A stretch of 64,000 bases of DNA from Deinococcus aerophilus (GTDB lineage: Bacteria > Deinococcota > Deinococci > Deinococcales > Deinococcaceae): NCBI RefSeq assembly GCF_014647075.1, contig NZ_BMOM01000011.1, positions 33,795 through 97,794 on the forward strand. Reading direction: 5' to 3'. Numbering within the stretch: position 1 is the first letter of the stretch; every line of letters begins with the position of its first letter. Positions 1 through 10,085 of the stretch are shown here, in pieces. Below the pieces are notes generated by a model that was not told the origin of the DNA, ran no database searches, and saw only the letters and a list, made by a program, of their open reading frames with translations. Position numbers and translations under genes: made by a program.

Positions 1-1
1 G

Positions 2-1036
2 GTGGCGACCAAGGCGGCCCGTTGCGTGCTGGCGGCGGGCACCAGTCCATATGGGGGAGAGGTGGTCGAGTTTGGTGCGCGCCGCGCCCAGGGACCGGAC
101 GGTGCCCTCAGCGCGGCGCGGGCGGCCTTCGTGGGCGGCGCCGCGGGCAGCAGCAACGTGGAAGCAGGGCGCAGATACGGCCTGCCGGTCACCGGAACCC
201 ATGCCCACGCCTGGATCGAGAGCTTTCCCGATGAACTCAGCGCCTTCCGGGCCTACGCGCGGGTGTATCCGGACAGCACCACCCTGCTGCTGGATACCGT
301 GGATACCCTGCGCAGCGGCCTGCCCCACGCCCTCACGGTGGCGCGCGAGTTGCGGGCAGCAGGCCACGAACTGCGCGGCGTGCGCCTGGACAGCGGCGAC
401 CTCGCCTACCTCTCGCGCACCATCCGGGCCACGCTGGATGAGGCCGGGTTTCCGGACGTCAGGATCGTGGCGAGCAACGACCTGTCCGAATCGGTGATCG
501 CGGGGGTGATTGCCGAGGGCGGGCGGGTGGATGTGTACGGCGTGGGCACCCAGCTTGCCACCGCCGGAGGGCCGGGGGGTGGAGCGCTGGGCGGCGTGTA
601 CAAGCTCGCCGAACTGGACGGTCGGCCGCGCCTGAAGCTGACGGGCGATCCGGCCAAGGCCAGCCTGCCGGGGGTCAAGCGGGTCTGGCGGGCCGGGGGT
701 GAGGAGGGCGAGTGGGCCTGGGACGTGCTGACGCTGGGGGATGAACCGCGTGCGGGCCAGACCGTCAGCGACCCCACGAACCCATTGCGCGCCGCCCATC
801 TGCCGCAGGGCCTGACCTGGACGGACGCCCGGCAGACGGTGATGCAGGGCGGCCAGCGCACCCAGCCCACCGTCTCCCTGCCCGACATCCAGGCGCGGGC
901 CCGCCGGGAACTGGCCCGGCTGCCGGCCGAGACGCGCCGCCTGCTCAATCCGCACGTCTACCGCGTCAGTCTGGGGGCGGACGTTTCTGCGCTGCGCGAC
1001 GCGCTTACCACCGAGCTGCGCGCCGAACTGAAGTGA
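2..1036 (+). CDS. pncB: Nicotinate phosphoribosyltransferase, 5'-truncated by window edge
   Basis: Joins nicotinate to PRPP to give nicotinate mononucleotide in cytoplasmic NAD salvage (Preiss-Handler route). The window opens inside the gene: 344 codons are visible, and the GTG at position 2 is almost certainly internal because family members are about 450-520 residues long and the N-terminal domain is missing. Family blocks, numbered from the edge, are [11 protein letters not shown] at 65-75, [11 protein letters not shown] at 127-137, IVASNDLSE at 155-163 and [12 protein letters not shown] at 179-190, which build the barrel active site. The TGA overlaps the GTG of the next NAD gene by four bases, so the pair looks translationally coupled. 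Confidence 0.93.
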   Translation: MATKAARCVLAAGTSPYGGEVVEFGARRAQGPDGALSAARAAFVGGAAGSSNVEAGRRYGLPVTGTHAHAWIESFPDELSAFRAYARVYPDSTTLLLDTVDTLRSGLPHALTVARELRAAGHELRGVRLDSGDLAYLSRTIRATLDEAGFPDVRIVASNDLSESVIAGVIAEGGRVDVYGVGTQLATAGGPGGGALGGVYKLAELDGRPRLKLTGDPAKASLPGVKRVWRAGGEEGEWAWDVLTLGDEPRAGQTVSDPTNPLRAAHLPQGLTWTDARQTVMQGGQRTQPTVSLPDIQARARRELARLPAETRRLLNPHVYRVSLGADVSALRDALTTELRAELK

Positions 1037-1935
1037 CGGCCCCCGACGGCGCGGTGTTCGTGGGCCGCTTCCAGCCGCCACACGCCGCGCACGTGGGCAG
1101 CGTGGTACAGGCCCTCGAACACGCGCCGCGCGTGCTCGTGCTGCTTGGCAGCGCCAACCTCGCCCGCAGCGTCCGCAATCCGTTTCGTGCTTCCGAACGT
1201 GCCGCGATGTTCCGTGCGGCGTTGCGGGACCAGGGGTTCGGCTCCCGGCGCGTCACCTTCCGCCCCCTGCCCGACCGTTTCGATGCGGCGCGCTGGGCGG
1301 GGGAAGTCCGGGCCCGGGCCGCCGGGGTGTTCGGGCCGGCCGCTCGCCTCGCCCTTCTGGGGTTTGAGAAGGATGCGAGCAGCGCCTATCTGGACTGGTT
1401 TCCCGGCTGGACCCGGCTGCGGGTTCCCGAGGTGCCGGGGCTGCACGCGACCGATCTGCGCCGCGCTGTGTTCACGGGTCAACCGTTGCCCGCCCACCTG
1501 CCCGCGCCGGTGGCCGACTTTCTGCAGGCCTTTCTTCAGACCCCCGCCGGTGTCCGGCTGCAGGCCGAGTGGCGGGCGGTGGAGGAGGCCCGCGCCGGGT
1601 TGCCCGCCGGGATCCGGCTGCAGGAGGAGCGCTATCTGTTCCTGCAGGACGGGCGGGTCTGCCTGAACACCCGGACCGGTGCCATCGGGCGGGGATTGTG
1701 GGAGCTGCCGGGACAGGTCCTGCCGCCCGGGGAACGTTCACGCACCGGGGCCGACGCGGTTTTCGACCACCCGGCCCGCGCCCTGGTGGCCCCGACCACC
1801 GCATACGTGTTTCTGGGGCCTCCTCCCGCTGGCGTTCCGGGCCAGGCCGTTTCCCTCGGCACCGCCGTGGCCCGGCCACGCCGCTTCTTCGAGGACCACC
1901 ACGTCATCCTGACGCGGATGCTGGGGCTGGACTGA
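1033..1935 (+). CDS. nadM: Nicotinamide-nucleotide adenylyltransferase with degenerate Nudix-like C-terminal domain
   Basis: Transfers AMP from ATP to NMN (or NaMN) to make NAD or its acid precursor. The N-terminal half (about 1-165) is a nucleotidyltransferase: [10 protein letters not shown] at 11-20 is the HxGH-type ATP motif with Ala in place of the usual Gly before the last His, and [11 protein letters not shown] near 137-147 matches the second phosphate-binding motif. The C-terminal half (about 180-300) aligns with the Nudix domain fused to NadM in cyanobacteria and Deinococcus: GLWELPGQ at 221-228 and PPGE at 231-234 remain, but the REUXEEXGU helix that binds metal is absent, so I infer no Nudix hydrolase activity. 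Start is GTG, overlapping pncB (GTGA). The 300 residues are slightly shorter than intact fusions. Confidence 0.85.
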   Translation: MTAPDGAVFVGRFQPPHAAHVGSVVQALEHAPRVLVLLGSANLARSVRNPFRASERAAMFRAALRDQGFGSRRVTFRPLPDRFDAARWAGEVRARAAGVFGPAARLALLGFEKDASSAYLDWFPGWTRLRVPEVPGLHATDLRRAVFTGQPLPAHLPAPVADFLQAFLQTPAGVRLQAEWRAVEEARAGLPAGIRLQEERYLFLQDGRVCLNTRTGAIGRGLWELPGQVLPPGERSRTGADAVFDHPARALVAPTTAYVFLGPPPAGVPGQAVSLGTAVARPRRFFEDHHVILTRMLGLD

Positions 1936-1979
1936 GTGGAGCGTCCCGCCCGTACAGCAGGGGCACGGTGTCCCCGTGG

Positions 1980-3176
1980 TTACAGCAACACCACGTCCAC
2001 CGGGTCTCCGGCCTGGACCCCCAGGCCCTCCGGCACGATGATCAGCGCGTTGGCATCACTGAGCGAACGCAGGATGCCGCTGCCCTGCTGACCGTAGTCG
2101 TGGACCTCGCCGTCCCGGATCACGCCGCGCCAGAAGGCCGTCTTGTCGCTCAGGCCCCGGAAGGGGGTGGCTGCGCGCAGCTTCACGCTCTGCACCGGCT
2201 GGCCGGTCAGGGCGGGCCGCACGATGACGTGAAAGACCACCAGACTGCTGACCGGATTGCCCGGCAGCCCGAAGACCGGCAGGCCGTTCCAGCCGCCCAG
2301 AATCGCCGGGCCGCCGGGCCGCATGCGCACCTTCCAGAAGGTCACCCGGCCGTGTTCGATCAGCAGGTCGCGCATGAAGTCGTACTTGCCCATGCTCACG
2401 CCGCCGCTGGTGAGCAGCACGTCGGCTCCGCCCGCTCCCAGGATGGCGGCCTGCAGCGCCTGCGGGCTGTCGGGAGCGTGGCCCAGCGACACGACCTCAC
2501 AGCCGCATTCCACAAGCATGGCGCCCAGACCCACCCGGTTGCTGTCGTAGACCTGCCCCGGCTGCAGCGGCTGCCCCGGCATGATCACCTCGTCGCCGGT
2601 GGACAGCAGCGCCACGCGCAGCCGGCGGCGCACCGGCACCTCGGCGTGCCCCAGCGCGGCGGCCAGGGCCACGCGGGTGGCCGTCAGGAGCAGTCCGGCC
2701 CGCATCACCACGTCGCCGGCACGGAAATCGCCGCCCTCGTGCCGCACGTCGCCGGGACTGGCGGGACGTGCCAGCCACACATGGTCCGGTCCATCGTCGC
2801 GCAGCAGTTCCACCGGGCAGATGGCGTCTGCGCCGGGGGGCAGCGGCGCGCCCGTGTAGATGCGCACGCACTCGCCCGCCCCCACCACGCCGCCGAAGGG
2901 CACCCCGGCGCGGCTCTCCCCGATCACCCGCAGCCGGGCCGGGGCTTCGGCGCGCGCGCCCAGGGTATCGGACGCGCGCGCCGCGATGCCGTCCAGGGCA
3001 CTCTCGGTGGCGCTGGGGTGGCTGACGGTGGCGCTGAGGTCGGCCGCCAGGGTCCGGCCCCACGCCCCGGCAAGTGCCACCCACTCGGTGTCCAAGGGGG
3101 GCAGCAGCGCGGTCAGCATCGCTCTGGCTTCGTCCACGCTGACGTGCATCGGGAAGGTGGGGGTAGGAGCAGACAT
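1980..3176 (-). CDS. moeA: Molybdopterin molybdotransferase MoeA
   Basis: Inserts molybdate into adenylylated molybdopterin, the last step of molybdenum cofactor synthesis. The 398-residue length suits MoeA. Recognisable blocks are the N-terminal VSVDEARAM, YTGAPLPPGADAI in the first half, LLSTGDEV starting the MogA-like domain, TSGGVSMGKYDF, and GLPGNPVSSLVVF; the C-terminal beta-barrel (domain IV) follows. The ATG at 3176 was chosen because TATGCT (3184-3189) lies exactly seven bases upstream, the local leaderless pattern; a more upstream ATG would overlap that box. It converges with nadM and is divergent from the FKBP gene. No other Moco gene is nearby. Confidence 0.9.
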   Translation of the reverse strand: MSAPTPTFPMHVSVDEARAMLTALLPPLDTEWVALAGAWGRTLAADLSATVSHPSATESALDGIAARASDTLGARAEAPARLRVIGESRAGVPFGGVVGAGECVRIYTGAPLPPGADAICPVELLRDDGPDHVWLARPASPGDVRHEGGDFRAGDVVMRAGLLLTATRVALAAALGHAEVPVRRRLRVALLSTGDEVIMPGQPLQPGQVYDSNRVGLGAMLVECGCEVVSLGHAPDSPQALQAAILGAGGADVLLTSGGVSMGKYDFMRDLLIEHGRVTFWKVRMRPGGPAILGGWNGLPVFGLPGNPVSSLVVFHVIVRPALTGQPVQSVKLRAATPFRGLSDKTAFWRGVIRDGEVHDYGQQGSGILRSLSDANALIIVPEGLGVQAGDPVDVVLL

Positions 3177-3183
3177 AAGGATT

Positions 3184-3189
3184 AGCATA
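3184..3189 (-). promoter_or_regulatory. -10 box of leaderless moeA transcript
   Basis: TATGCT seven bases before the moeA ATG; no convincing -35 partner is visible. Confidence 0.6.
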
Positions 3190-3296
3190 GTCGCCCCACC
3201 CACCGGAAAGCGCTACACTTCTCGGGCTTCAGAACTCGCTCCGGAAACCCGTCCGGGCGAGCCGCCGGACCCGGGACCCGGGATAGGGGAGATGTC

Positions 3297-4301
<1,005 letters not shown>

Positions 4302-4328
4302 AGCTGGCCGCTAGGCCAGCACGAACGC

Positions 4329-4380
4329 GAGAAAAGAAGGTGGAGGACGCCGTACTGGGCGTCCTCCACCTTCTTTTCTC
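4329..4380. terminator. Bidirectional terminator between slyD fusion and aspS
   Basis: Perfect 23-bp inverted repeat (4329-4351 with 4358-4380) around a 6-base loop. The outer arms are A-rich on one side and T-rich on the other, so both convergent transcripts end in a stem followed by T-rich sequence. It is the strongest hairpin in the window. Confidence 0.9.
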
Positions 4381-4396
4381 TTTCTGTGGTCCGCGC

Positions 4397-5743
<1,347 letters not shown>

Positions 5744-5786
5744 GGCGGGCTCTCCTTTGAACGGTTCGGATGGAAACCGGTGTACG

Positions 5787-5821
5787 AAAAGCCCCCGACT
5801 CCGGTGCGGGGGGTCGGGGGC
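5787..5821 (-). terminator. Intrinsic terminator (attenuator) in the aspS leader
   Basis: Perfect 9-bp stem GCCCCCGAC/GTCGGGGGC (5791-5799 with 5813-5821) followed on the minus strand by TTTT at 5787-5790. It stands between the leader-peptide stop (5844) and the aspS Shine-Dalgarno, so it would end transcription before aspS unless an alternative fold forms. Confidence 0.8.
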
Positions 5822-5843
5822 GTGGAAGCGGCGCGGACGTCCC

Positions 5844-5888
5844 CTAGCAGGGATCGTTATCATCATTGTTGCGCAGCGCCGCGAACAT
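5844..5888 (-). CDS. Asn/Asp-rich leader peptide controlling aspS
   Basis: A 14-residue ORF, MFAALRNNDDNDPC, ending in TAG. Codons 7-12 are AAC AAT GAT GAT AAC GAT: six consecutive Asn/Asp codons in a GC-rich genome where chance would favour other residues. It lies 101 bases upstream of the start codon of the enzyme that makes Asp-tRNA, with an intrinsic terminator between them. Arm GCGGCGC (5876-5882, codons 3-5) is perfectly complementary to GCGCCGC (plus-strand 5828-5834), giving a competing stem that a ribosome stalled on the Asn/Asp codons would block. The ATG follows TACACT by seven bases, so the peptide would be translated from the 5' end of the mRNA. Function as an attenuation sensor is inferred. 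Confidence 0.75.
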   Translation of the reverse strand: MFAALRNNDDNDPC

Positions 5889-5895
5889 GCCCGCA

Positions 5896-5925
5896 AGTGT
5901 AGCGGGCGCACGGTGAGGGGGTCAA
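5896..5925 (-). promoter_or_regulatory. Promoter of aspS leader transcript
   Basis: TTGACC (plus-strand 5920-5925) and TACACT (5896-5901) are separated by 18 bases; the leader-peptide ATG begins seven bases after the -10. Confidence 0.75.
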
Positions 5926-5962
5926 CGGCGCGGCTAGGCAGGATGGGAGAGGCCGGCGGCGC

Positions 5963-5968
5963 TATGCT
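5963..5968 (+). promoter_or_regulatory. -10 box upstream of the 14-codon ORF and CitE-like gene
   Basis: TATGCT followed after seven bases by the ATG at 5976, the leaderless spacing used across the window. The real lyase start is 41 bases further on. Confidence 0.55.
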
Positions 5969-5975
5969 CCGGGGC

Positions 5976-6020
5976 ATGAGTGCAACGAACGTTTGTTTGT
6001 GCCGCTGGAGGCCGGTATGA
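5976..6020 (+). CDS. Putative 5'-terminal 14-codon ORF coupled to the CitE-like gene
   Basis: ATG at 5976 opens [14 protein letters not shown] and its TGA overlaps the ATG of the lyase gene (ATGA at 6017-6020). It sits seven bases after a TATGCT box, so an mRNA starting there would be leaderless for this ORF, and the GGAGG inside its 3' end (6007-6011) would serve the next gene. It contains two Cys and a Trp but no amino-acid run that suggests a sensor. It may simply deliver ribosomes to the next start. No hairpin or terminator follows. Confidence 0.45.
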   Translation: MSATNVCLCRWRPV

Positions 6021-6889
6021 CGGCCGCGCCCATGCGGCGTCCCCGCAGCGTGCTGTTCGCGCCCGGCAACCGCGCCGACCTGATTGCCAAGCTGCCGCGC
6101 CGCCGACCCGACGCTGTGGTCGTTGATCTGGAGGACGCCATTCCTGGGAATGCCGAGGCCAAGGCGCAGGCCCGGCCCATCGCGCGGGACGCCGTCCGCG
6201 CCCTGATCGCAGAGGCGCCGCACCTGGCGGTGTTTCTGCGGGTGAATGCGCCGCACTCGCCGTACTTCGCAGAGGATCTGGCGGTGCTGACTCCTGAACT
6301 GGCCGGGGTGGTTGTGCCCAAGCTGGAATCGGCGGCGGACGTGCAGATCGTGACCGGGGCGCTGCAGGCGCGGGGCCTGTCCCTGCCGATTCTGGCCGGA
6401 CTGGAAACCGGCGCGGGCGTGTGGAACGCGCTGGAGATCCTCAAAGAGCCGGCAGTGGCCTGGGCCTATTTCGGTGCCGAGGACTACACCACCGACCTGG
6501 GGGGACGGCGCACCGTCGGCAACCAGGAAGTGCTGTTCGCCCGCTCGAGGGTGGCGCTGGCGGCGCGGCTGGCCGGGGTGCCCGCCCTGGACATCGTGGT
6601 CACGGCGCTGAACGACGAACCCGGTTTCCGCGCCGACGCTGAGCAGGGCCGCGCCCTAGGCTACAGCGGCAAGCTGTGCATCCATCCGGCCCAGGTGGAG
6701 CTGGCGCACGACGTGTTCGGAGCCACGCCCGCCGAGGTGGCCCGCGCCCGCGCGGTGCTGGCCGCGGCGCACGCGGCGGCCCAGGCCGGCCACGGAGCCT
6801 TCAGCTTCGAGGGCCAGATGGTGGACGAACCTATGCTGGGCGCCGCCCGCGCGCTGCTCGCCCAGGCCCCGGAGGCCGCCGATGAATGA
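6017..6889 (+). CDS. CitE/HpcH-family CoA-ester lyase
   Basis: Probable C-C lyase acting on a malyl-CoA, citramalyl-CoA or similar ester, 290 residues as is usual for stand-alone CitE-like proteins. The barrel motifs are present: [10 protein letters not shown] near the N-terminus, [10 protein letters not shown] (acidic metal region), [27 protein letters not shown] with a catalytic-region Glu, and [22 protein letters not shown] near the C-terminus binds CoA in relatives. Start ATG 6017 has GGAGG five bases upstream; a longer reading from 5993 (TTG) lacks such a site. It overlaps the MaoC gene by eight bases. A CitE-like plus MaoC pair is what itaconate degradation (citramalyl-CoA lyase, itaconyl-CoA hydratase) and methylmalyl-CoA routes use; the substrate here is unproven. 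Confidence 0.85.
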   Translation: MTAAPMRRPRSVLFAPGNRADLIAKLPRRRPDAVVVDLEDAIPGNAEAKAQARPIARDAVRALIAEAPHLAVFLRVNAPHSPYFAEDLAVLTPELAGVVVPKLESAADVQIVTGALQARGLSLPILAGLETGAGVWNALEILKEPAVAWAYFGAEDYTTDLGGRRTVGNQEVLFARSRVALAARLAGVPALDIVVTALNDEPGFRADAEQGRALGYSGKLCIHPAQVELAHDVFGATPAEVARARAVLAAAHAAAQAGHGAFSFEGQMVDEPMLGAARALLAQAPEAADE

Positions 6890-7376
6890 AGACCTGAACC
6901 GCCCACAGGGCCGCTACTTCGAGGAACTGACTCCCGGCACCGTGATCCGTCACCGCGTCCGGCGCACGCTGACCGAGGCCGACAACGTGCTGTTCACCAC
7001 CCTGACCATGAATCCCCAGCCGCTGCACCTGGACCACGAATACGCCGCCGCGACCGAGTTCGGGCAGCCGCTGGTGAACAGCCTGCTGACCCTCAGCCTG
7101 CTCGTGGGCCTCAGCGTCCACGAGCTGACGCTGGGCACGCTGGTGGCGAATCTGGGCATGACCGATGTGGTCTTTCCGAAGCCGGTGTTCCACGGAGACA
7201 CCATCCACGCTGAATCCGAGGTGCTGGAGGCCAGGGGCAGCAAGTCCCGCCCGCATCAGGGTCTGGTTACCGTGGAACACCGCGCCCTCAACCAGCGCGG
7301 TGAGGTGGTCGCGCAGTGCAAGCGGACCATGCTGATGCAGCGGCGGGACGCGGACGCGGAGGGTGCGGCGGTATAG
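6882..7376 (+). CDS. MaoC-like hot-dog enoyl-CoA hydratase
   Basis: Single hot-dog domain of 164 residues that adds water to (or removes it from) an enoyl-CoA. The N-terminal [13 protein letters not shown], the hydratase segment [25 protein letters not shown] (catalytic Asp and His expected here; this copy shows N34/D33-type ADN and a HLDH motif), [12 protein letters not shown] and the [18 protein letters not shown] block match MaoC dehydratases such as mesaconyl-CoA hydratase. The start lies inside the end of the CitE-like gene (ATGAATGA), so the two are co-translated and probably act in sequence. A hairpin terminator follows. Confidence 0.85.
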   Translation: MNEDLNRPQGRYFEELTPGTVIRHRVRRTLTEADNVLFTTLTMNPQPLHLDHEYAAATEFGQPLVNSLLTLSLLVGLSVHELTLGTLVANLGMTDVVFPKPVFHGDTIHAESEVLEARGSKSRPHQGLVTVEHRALNQRGEVVAQCKRTMLMQRRDADAEGAAV

Positions 7377-7401
7377 GCCGGCGTCTGGGGAAGGGGACAC
7401 A

Positions 7402-7438
7402 AGAAGCGGTGGCGCTGCAGATGTGCGCCACCGCTTCT
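7402..7438. terminator. Bidirectional hairpin terminator between MaoC and aldo/keto reductase genes
   Basis: 14-bp perfect stem (7402-7415 with 7425-7438) around a 9-base loop between two convergent genes. Flanking T-runs are weak on both strands. Confidence 0.65.
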
Positions 7439-7458
7439 CCTAATGTATCTGGCCCTAC

Positions 7459-8439
7459 TTATTCCGCCGGGTTGTACCAGTTGCGGTCCCAGCGGTGGGC
7501 GTATAGCCGGGCCACGTCCTCGGCCGGGAGGCCCTGGCCGTCGGCAATGGCGACGTTGCGCTCCACGTTGCGGACGCTGCGCATGCCCACGATCACGGTG
7601 CTGACGGCGCGGTGGCTGAGCACGAAGCGCAGTGAGGTCTCGGCCAGCTGGGCGCTGTTGATGCCCAGGTCGCTCTCGATGGCGCGCAGGCGCGGCTGTA
7701 ACTCGGCCTTGCGGTTGCCGCCGAAGTAGTGGTTGCGCCAGTCGCCCTCGGGGAACTCGGTGCCGGCGGTGATGGTCCCGGTCAGGCTGCCCTCGTCCAG
7801 CGCCACGCGCACAATCACGCCGACGCCGTTGGCGAGGCAGGCGTCGAGCAGGCGGTCCTGCGGCGACTGGTCGAAAACGTTGTAAATCACCTGCACCGTT
7901 TCCACCACGCCGGCCTCCACCGCCTTGACAGCGTTGTCGGGCTGGTGGTCGTTGATGCTGATGCCGAAATGGCCGATCTTGCCGTCCTGCTTGAGCTGCT
8001 GGACCGCGTCCTGCCAGTCTCCCTGACCCAGCCACGAATCGTTCCAGACGTGAAACTGCTGCACGTCAATGCGCGGCAGGCCCAGCCGCTGCAGGCTGGC
8101 CTCGGTCATCCGGATCACGTGTTCGCCGGGAAAGGCCTCGTCGGCCGGAACGCCGGGCCGGGCGGGCCACTGACCGTTCTTGGGGCTGATCTTGGTGGCG
8201 ACCAGGGTGCCCGGAAAGTCGCGGGCAGCCTGTCCGACCAGGCGCTCGCTGTGGCCGTCGCCGTACCCCATCGCCGTGTCGATAAAATTGCCGCCCAGCG
8301 ACAGGTAGCGGCGCAGCGCCTCCAGGCTCTCGTCGTCCTGCGCTCCCTTCCACATGTCTGCCCCTATTCCCCACGCGCCGTAGCCGATCTCGCTGACGCT
8401 CAGGCCGGTGGCCCCCAGATTCCGCATTTGCATGGTCAT
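7459..8439 (-). CDS. Aldo/keto reductase
   Basis: NADP(H)-dependent oxidoreductase of the AKR superfamily, 326 residues, single TIM barrel. The N-terminal [19 protein letters not shown], the [20 protein letters not shown] segment carrying catalytic Asp and Tyr, [10 protein letters not shown] with the active-site Lys, VQQFHVWND in the His region, and the C-terminal cofactor loop [17 protein letters not shown] are all visible. Substrate cannot be told from sequence. The ATG at 8439 lies seven bases after TACCCT (8447-8452). It is divergent from the MFS gene with about 130 bp between start codons. Confidence 0.9.
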   Translation of the reverse strand: MTMQMRNLGATGLSVSEIGYGAWGIGADMWKGAQDDESLEALRRYLSLGGNFIDTAMGYGDGHSERLVGQAARDFPGTLVATKISPKNGQWPARPGVPADEAFPGEHVIRMTEASLQRLGLPRIDVQQFHVWNDSWLGQGDWQDAVQQLKQDGKIGHFGISINDHQPDNAVKAVEAGVVETVQVIYNVFDQSPQDRLLDACLANGVGVIVRVALDEGSLTGTITAGTEFPEGDWRNHYFGGNRKAELQPRLRAIESDLGINSAQLAETSLRFVLSHRAVSTVIVGMRSVRNVERNVAIADGQGLPAEDVARLYAHRWDRNWYNPAE

Positions 8440-8559
8440 GGCATCCAGGGTAGGCCAAAGGTGTGGTGGGGGGAGGTACTGCCAAGCATTGCTCAATGGT
8501 GAAGACTTTGCCGTGGGTTCCGGTGCGTGTGCCCACCGTTGGGAGCGGGAGTGCAGGAG

Positions 8560-8565
8560 TACGCT
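8560..8565 (+). promoter_or_regulatory. -10 box of leaderless GTG-started MFS gene
   Basis: TACGCT seven bases before GTG 8573; TTGGGA at 8539-8544 is a possible -35 with a short 15-base spacer. Confidence 0.55.
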
Positions 8566-8572
8566 GGCCCGC

Positions 8573-9985
8573 GTGACACCGCCGCCCACGACTGCCCCCT
8601 CCGCTCCTCCGGCCGTGCAGCCGCACGATCAGGCGGCCCTGGACCGGGCGCGCAAGCTGGCGACCGTGGGCCTGATTCTGGGGGTGTTTCTGAATGCCCT
8701 GGAGTCCAGCGTGGTCGCCAGCGCCATGCCCAGCGTGATCAGCGACCTGCGCGGCGAGGCGCTGTATGCGCTGCCGTTTGCGGCCTATCTGCTGACCAGT
8801 ACCGTGTCCAGTCCACTGTGGGGCCGGGGTTCGGACATCGTCGGGCGCAAGAAGCTGTACCTCAGCGGAATGGTGCTGTTCTTGCTGGGCAGCGTGCTGT
8901 GCGGCGCGGCGCAGAGCATGGGCTGGCTGATCGGGGCGCGGGCCCTGCAGGGACTGGGGGCAGGGGCGCTGCTGTCCATCGCACTGACCATTGTGGGCGA
9001 GCTGTACACCCTGGAACAGCGCGGGCGGGTGCAGGCGCTGTTCAGCGGCGTGTGGGGCATCAGCGGTCTGGTGGGGCCGCTGCTGGGCGGCTGGCTCACC
9101 GAGACGTGGTCGTGGCGCTGGACCTTTTTCGTATCTCTGCCCTTTGGGGTGGCCGCCTTTGTGATGGTGGCCCGGCACCTGCGCCAGTCGGGTGTGCGGC
9201 GTCAGGCACGGCTGGACTGGACCGGCGCGGCCCTGTTCACGTCGGGCAGTGCGCTGCTGATCTGGGGCCTGGAACTCCGGGTGTGGTGGGCGGTGGCGGC
9301 GGGCGTGCTGACCCTGGCCGGGGCGCTGTGGGTCGAGGGCCGCCATGCCTCCCCGCTGCTGCCTATGTCTGCGTTGCGCGAGCAGATTCCGCGTGTGGCC
9401 TTTCTGGGCAACCTGCTGGGCGGCGCGGCGTACTTCGGAGTCATCGCCTATCTGCCGCTGTATGCCCAGGGCGTGACCGGTCGGGGCGCGACGGCAGCGG
9501 GCGCCATCCTGACCCCGGCGCTGGTCGGGTGGACGCTGGCGAGCATCCTCGCTGCCCGGCTGATGCGGCGCATTCCCCTGGCCCGCATCTCACAGTTGGG
9601 CTTTGCGGTGCTGGTCGCGGTGTTCGCCGCACTCACCTTTACCGTGCACGCGCCGCTGTGGGTCACCTCGGCGCTGGGGTTTGTGGTGGGCACCGGCATG
9701 GGCTTTTCCATGCTCTCGCTGCTGCTCTCGGCCCAGGGAGCGGCCGCGCAGGGCGAACTCGGCGCCGTGACCAGCGGCGTGCTGTTCGCGCGCCAGATGG
9801 GCGGGGCGCTGGGCGTGACGGTGATGGCCCTGATCATCGGCGAGGCGGCCATCAAGGACGGCGGCGCCGCGCTGGCCGAGGGGCTGCGCCTCGCGTACTT
9901 TCTGGCGCTGGCCCTGGTGGCGGCCGCCCTGGTGTTCACCCTGACCCTGCGGGCCCGGACAGTGGCGGCTGCAGCGGCAGACTGA
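8573..9985 (+). CDS. MFS multidrug efflux transporter, DHA family
   Basis: Inner-membrane proton-driven drug exporter of 470 residues with 12-14 hydrophobic segments. Landmarks are the first helix [24 protein letters not shown] (motif D1-like, as in EmrB/QacA), motif [18 protein letters not shown], the helix 4 motif B region [24 protein letters not shown], and motif C in [14 protein letters not shown] that marks drug:H+ antiporters. Start taken as GTG 8573 because TACGCT lies seven bases before it; earlier in-frame codons give a charged, non-membrane extension without a promoter. No repressor gene is adjacent. Substrates unknown. Confidence 0.88.
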   Translation: MTPPPTTAPSAPPAVQPHDQAALDRARKLATVGLILGVFLNALESSVVASAMPSVISDLRGEALYALPFAAYLLTSTVSSPLWGRGSDIVGRKKLYLSGMVLFLLGSVLCGAAQSMGWLIGARALQGLGAGALLSIALTIVGELYTLEQRGRVQALFSGVWGISGLVGPLLGGWLTETWSWRWTFFVSLPFGVAAFVMVARHLRQSGVRRQARLDWTGAALFTSGSALLIWGLELRVWWAVAAGVLTLAGALWVEGRHASPLLPMSALREQIPRVAFLGNLLGGAAYFGVIAYLPLYAQGVTGRGATAAGAILTPALVGWTLASILAARLMRRIPLARISQLGFAVLVAVFAALTFTVHAPLWVTSALGFVVGTGMGFSMLSLLLSAQGAAAQGELGAVTSGVLFARQMGGALGVTVMALIIGEAAIKDGGAALAEGLRLAYFLALALVAAALVFTLTLRARTVAAAAAD

Positions 9986-10019
9986 GGTTCCACCGGACTC
10001 CATAAGCCGAATGGCGGAT

Positions 10020-10048
10020 TTGACCCACTTCTGTCTGCCGCCTATAAT
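10020..10048 (+). promoter_or_regulatory. Strong sigma-70-type promoter of the hydrolase-arsR-sdpI operon
   Basis: TTGACC (10020-10025), 17-base spacer, perfect TATAAT (10043-10048). Unlike most starts here it has a 5' leader and an AAGGAG Shine-Dalgarno before the ATG at 10086. The stretch is noticeably AT-rich for this DNA. Confidence 0.85.
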
Positions 10049-10066
10049 TTCGGTAATTGGCGAAAT
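10047..10066. promoter_or_regulatory. Candidate operator overlapping the transcription start of the sdpI operon
   Basis: Inverted repeat ATTTCG-N8-CGAAAT beginning inside the -10 box and covering the expected start site. Its place fits repression by the ArsR-family protein encoded two genes downstream. Confidence 0.5.
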
Positions 10067-10085
10067 AATCAAACAAGGAGCGAAC

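Noticed and set aside
5993..6016. TTG start for the CitE-like gene eight codons earlier
   Set aside because: ATG 6017 has GGAGG at ideal distance, and the extra codons are not family-like.
5744..6256. N-terminal extension of the aspS frame upstream of ATG 5743
   Set aside because: It would read through the leader, terminator and part of the CitE-like gene; ATG 5743 has a good AAAGGAG site.
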